64,000 nt of DNA from Litsea cubeba (Eukaryota > Streptophyta > Magnoliopsida > Laurales > Lauraceae): the NCBI GenBank assembly GCA_012931725.1, contig CM022946.1:81894144-81958143 (forward strand). The letters are read 5' to 3'. The notes beneath the pieces are model-generated. The model was not told the origin of the DNA and ran no database searches. It saw nothing but the letters and a program-made list of their open reading frames with translations. Made by a program: the position numbers and the translations under genes. Positions 63,162 to 64,000 of the stretch are shown piece after piece. Position 1 is the stretch's first letter. Each line of letters opens with the position of its first letter.

Positions 63162-64000
63162 CTAAGGATTAGGAGAGTCAGTAACTCCTAATTTTTTCCG
63201 GAGATACTCGAAGACTTCCTTTGGCAGAGGTTTTGTGAAGATATCAGCAACTTGCTCAGTAGTTGGAACATATTCCAACTTTACCTCACCATCTGCAACC
63301 TTTTCCTTGAGAAAGTGATAGCGGATTGCTACATGCTTCGTTCTAGAATGCTGAACAGGATTCTTAGAGATGTGAATTGCACTGTGTTGTCACAGAGGAT
63401 CGGCGTAGGATCCGTTGTCGGAACTCCTAGATCAGAGAGCATTTGCCGCATCCATAACACTTGCGTACAACAAGTTGCCGCTGCAATATATTCCGCTTCC
63501 GCTGTAGAAAGAAATATTGAATCTTGTTTCTTACTGTGCCATGCCACCAACCTTTCACCGAGATAGAATGCACCACCGCTTGTACTCTTGCGATCATCTA
63601 TACATCCAGCCCAATCGGCGTCAGAGTATGCAACAAGAGTGAAGGATTTGCCTTTAGGATACCAAATGCCAAGCTCCATGGTACCTTTCAGATATCAAAA
63701 TATCATTTTTACTGCTGTAAGGTGCGTCTCAGTTGGTGATACTTGAAATCGAGCCACCATACATACTGCTTGCAGAAGATCCGGTCTTGTAGCAGTCAAA
63801 TAAAGCAAGCTTCCTATCATAGAACGATAAGTGATGTGATCAACGGACGAACCCTTATCATCTTTGCTTAGCTTTGTGTTCGTTGTCATTGGTGTGCTCA
63901 CTGGCTTGCTGTCTTCCATGTTAAAACGCTTCAGCATTTCCTTGATGTATTTCATCTGTGATATGAAGATACCATGTTTCAGCTGCTGAACTTGTAAACC
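63162..64000 (-). pseudogene. Copia-C pol 3' end (RT/RNase H), inactivated
   Basis: Minus-strand homologue of the copia-B C-terminus: MKYIKEMLKRFNMEDSKPVS, SDADWAGCIDDRKSTSGG, STAEAEYIAAATCCTQ and the ending FEYLRKKLGVTDSPNP. An in-frame TGA replaces an arginine codon (about 63695-63697, …VKMIF-stop-YLKGTM). A one-base deletion near 63384 (GACAACACAGTGC against ACACTAGTGC in copia-B) breaks the frame after ILCDNT. Therefore non-functional. It continues beyond the window. Confidence 0.9.

Larger units (their letters stand above)
61701..64000 (-). mobile_element. Copia-C: minus-strand copia element related to copia-B, truncated by window end
   Basis: On the minus strand it shows the end of pol (64000-63162), a 3' UTR with AAAGGGGGAG tracts and a 3' LTR (62876-61701). 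Pol and LTR are clearly homologous to copia-B but diverged. The LTR ends GATATCTAACA and starts TGTTGGAATTTGAGATGCC. Stop and frameshift mutations show that it is older than copia-B. Confidence 0.9.

Overview
The window is nuclear DNA of a flowering plant with a repeat-rich genome. The evidence is one spliced plant-type gene with GT-AG introns, plant-lineage Ty3/gypsy and Ty1/copia retrotransposons, CACTA, hAT and Harbinger-type DNA elements, and plant splice and TATA signals. I cannot name the species. Only one ordinary host gene is clearly supported: a three-exon DUF604/fringe-like glycosyltransferase on the minus strand (10760-13964, 497 residues after splicing).

Left third (1-24607). A short terminal-inverted-repeat element (561-7722, flush 15-bp flanking duplication) was split by a 6.8-kb CACTA element (925-7684, GGG target duplication). 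The CACTA keeps the 3' end of a Transposase_24-type gene. After the glycosyltransferase gene come a hairpin MITE in a TA microsatellite (14358-14540), a Harbinger-type element (14990-16241, TAA duplication), a hAT-type element with a duplicated 3' end (19357-20367) and a probable SINE (22277-22425). The rest is intergenic.

Right two thirds (24608-64000) is a nest of LTR retrotransposons. Copia-A (LTR 24608-24997; decayed gag at 57090-58055) was split by a large Tat/Ogre-type Ty3/gypsy element (26219-57030; 5-bp duplication CTAGG; about 23 kb without its own insertion). That element was split in turn by copia-B (46008-53757; duplication ATCCT). Copia-A was also cut by a second Ty3/gypsy element on the minus strand (LTR 58077-59740), which was cut by copia-C on the minus strand (61701 to the window end). 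Copia-B and copia-C are related.

The most remarkable object is the Tat element. It has two 2316-bp LTRs that differ, by eye, at three bases and two one-base indels, and an unbroken gag-pol frame of about 3018 codons. Downstream of pol, on the opposite strand, lies a complete five-exon gene (40936-45609) that splices in frame to 1225 codons. Its product has a plant mobile domain (PMD)-like region, a basic nuclear-targeting-type patch, acidic stretches and a C-terminal coiled coil. Because the gene is antisense to the element's genomic RNA, its introns survive retrotransposition. It has its own TATA box about 120 bp upstream of the ATG, and a GC-rich palindrome cluster in intron 1. The element's leader, 3' region and LTRs carry several distinct tandem-repeat arrays. 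Copia-B landed 399 bp upstream of the antisense ATG.
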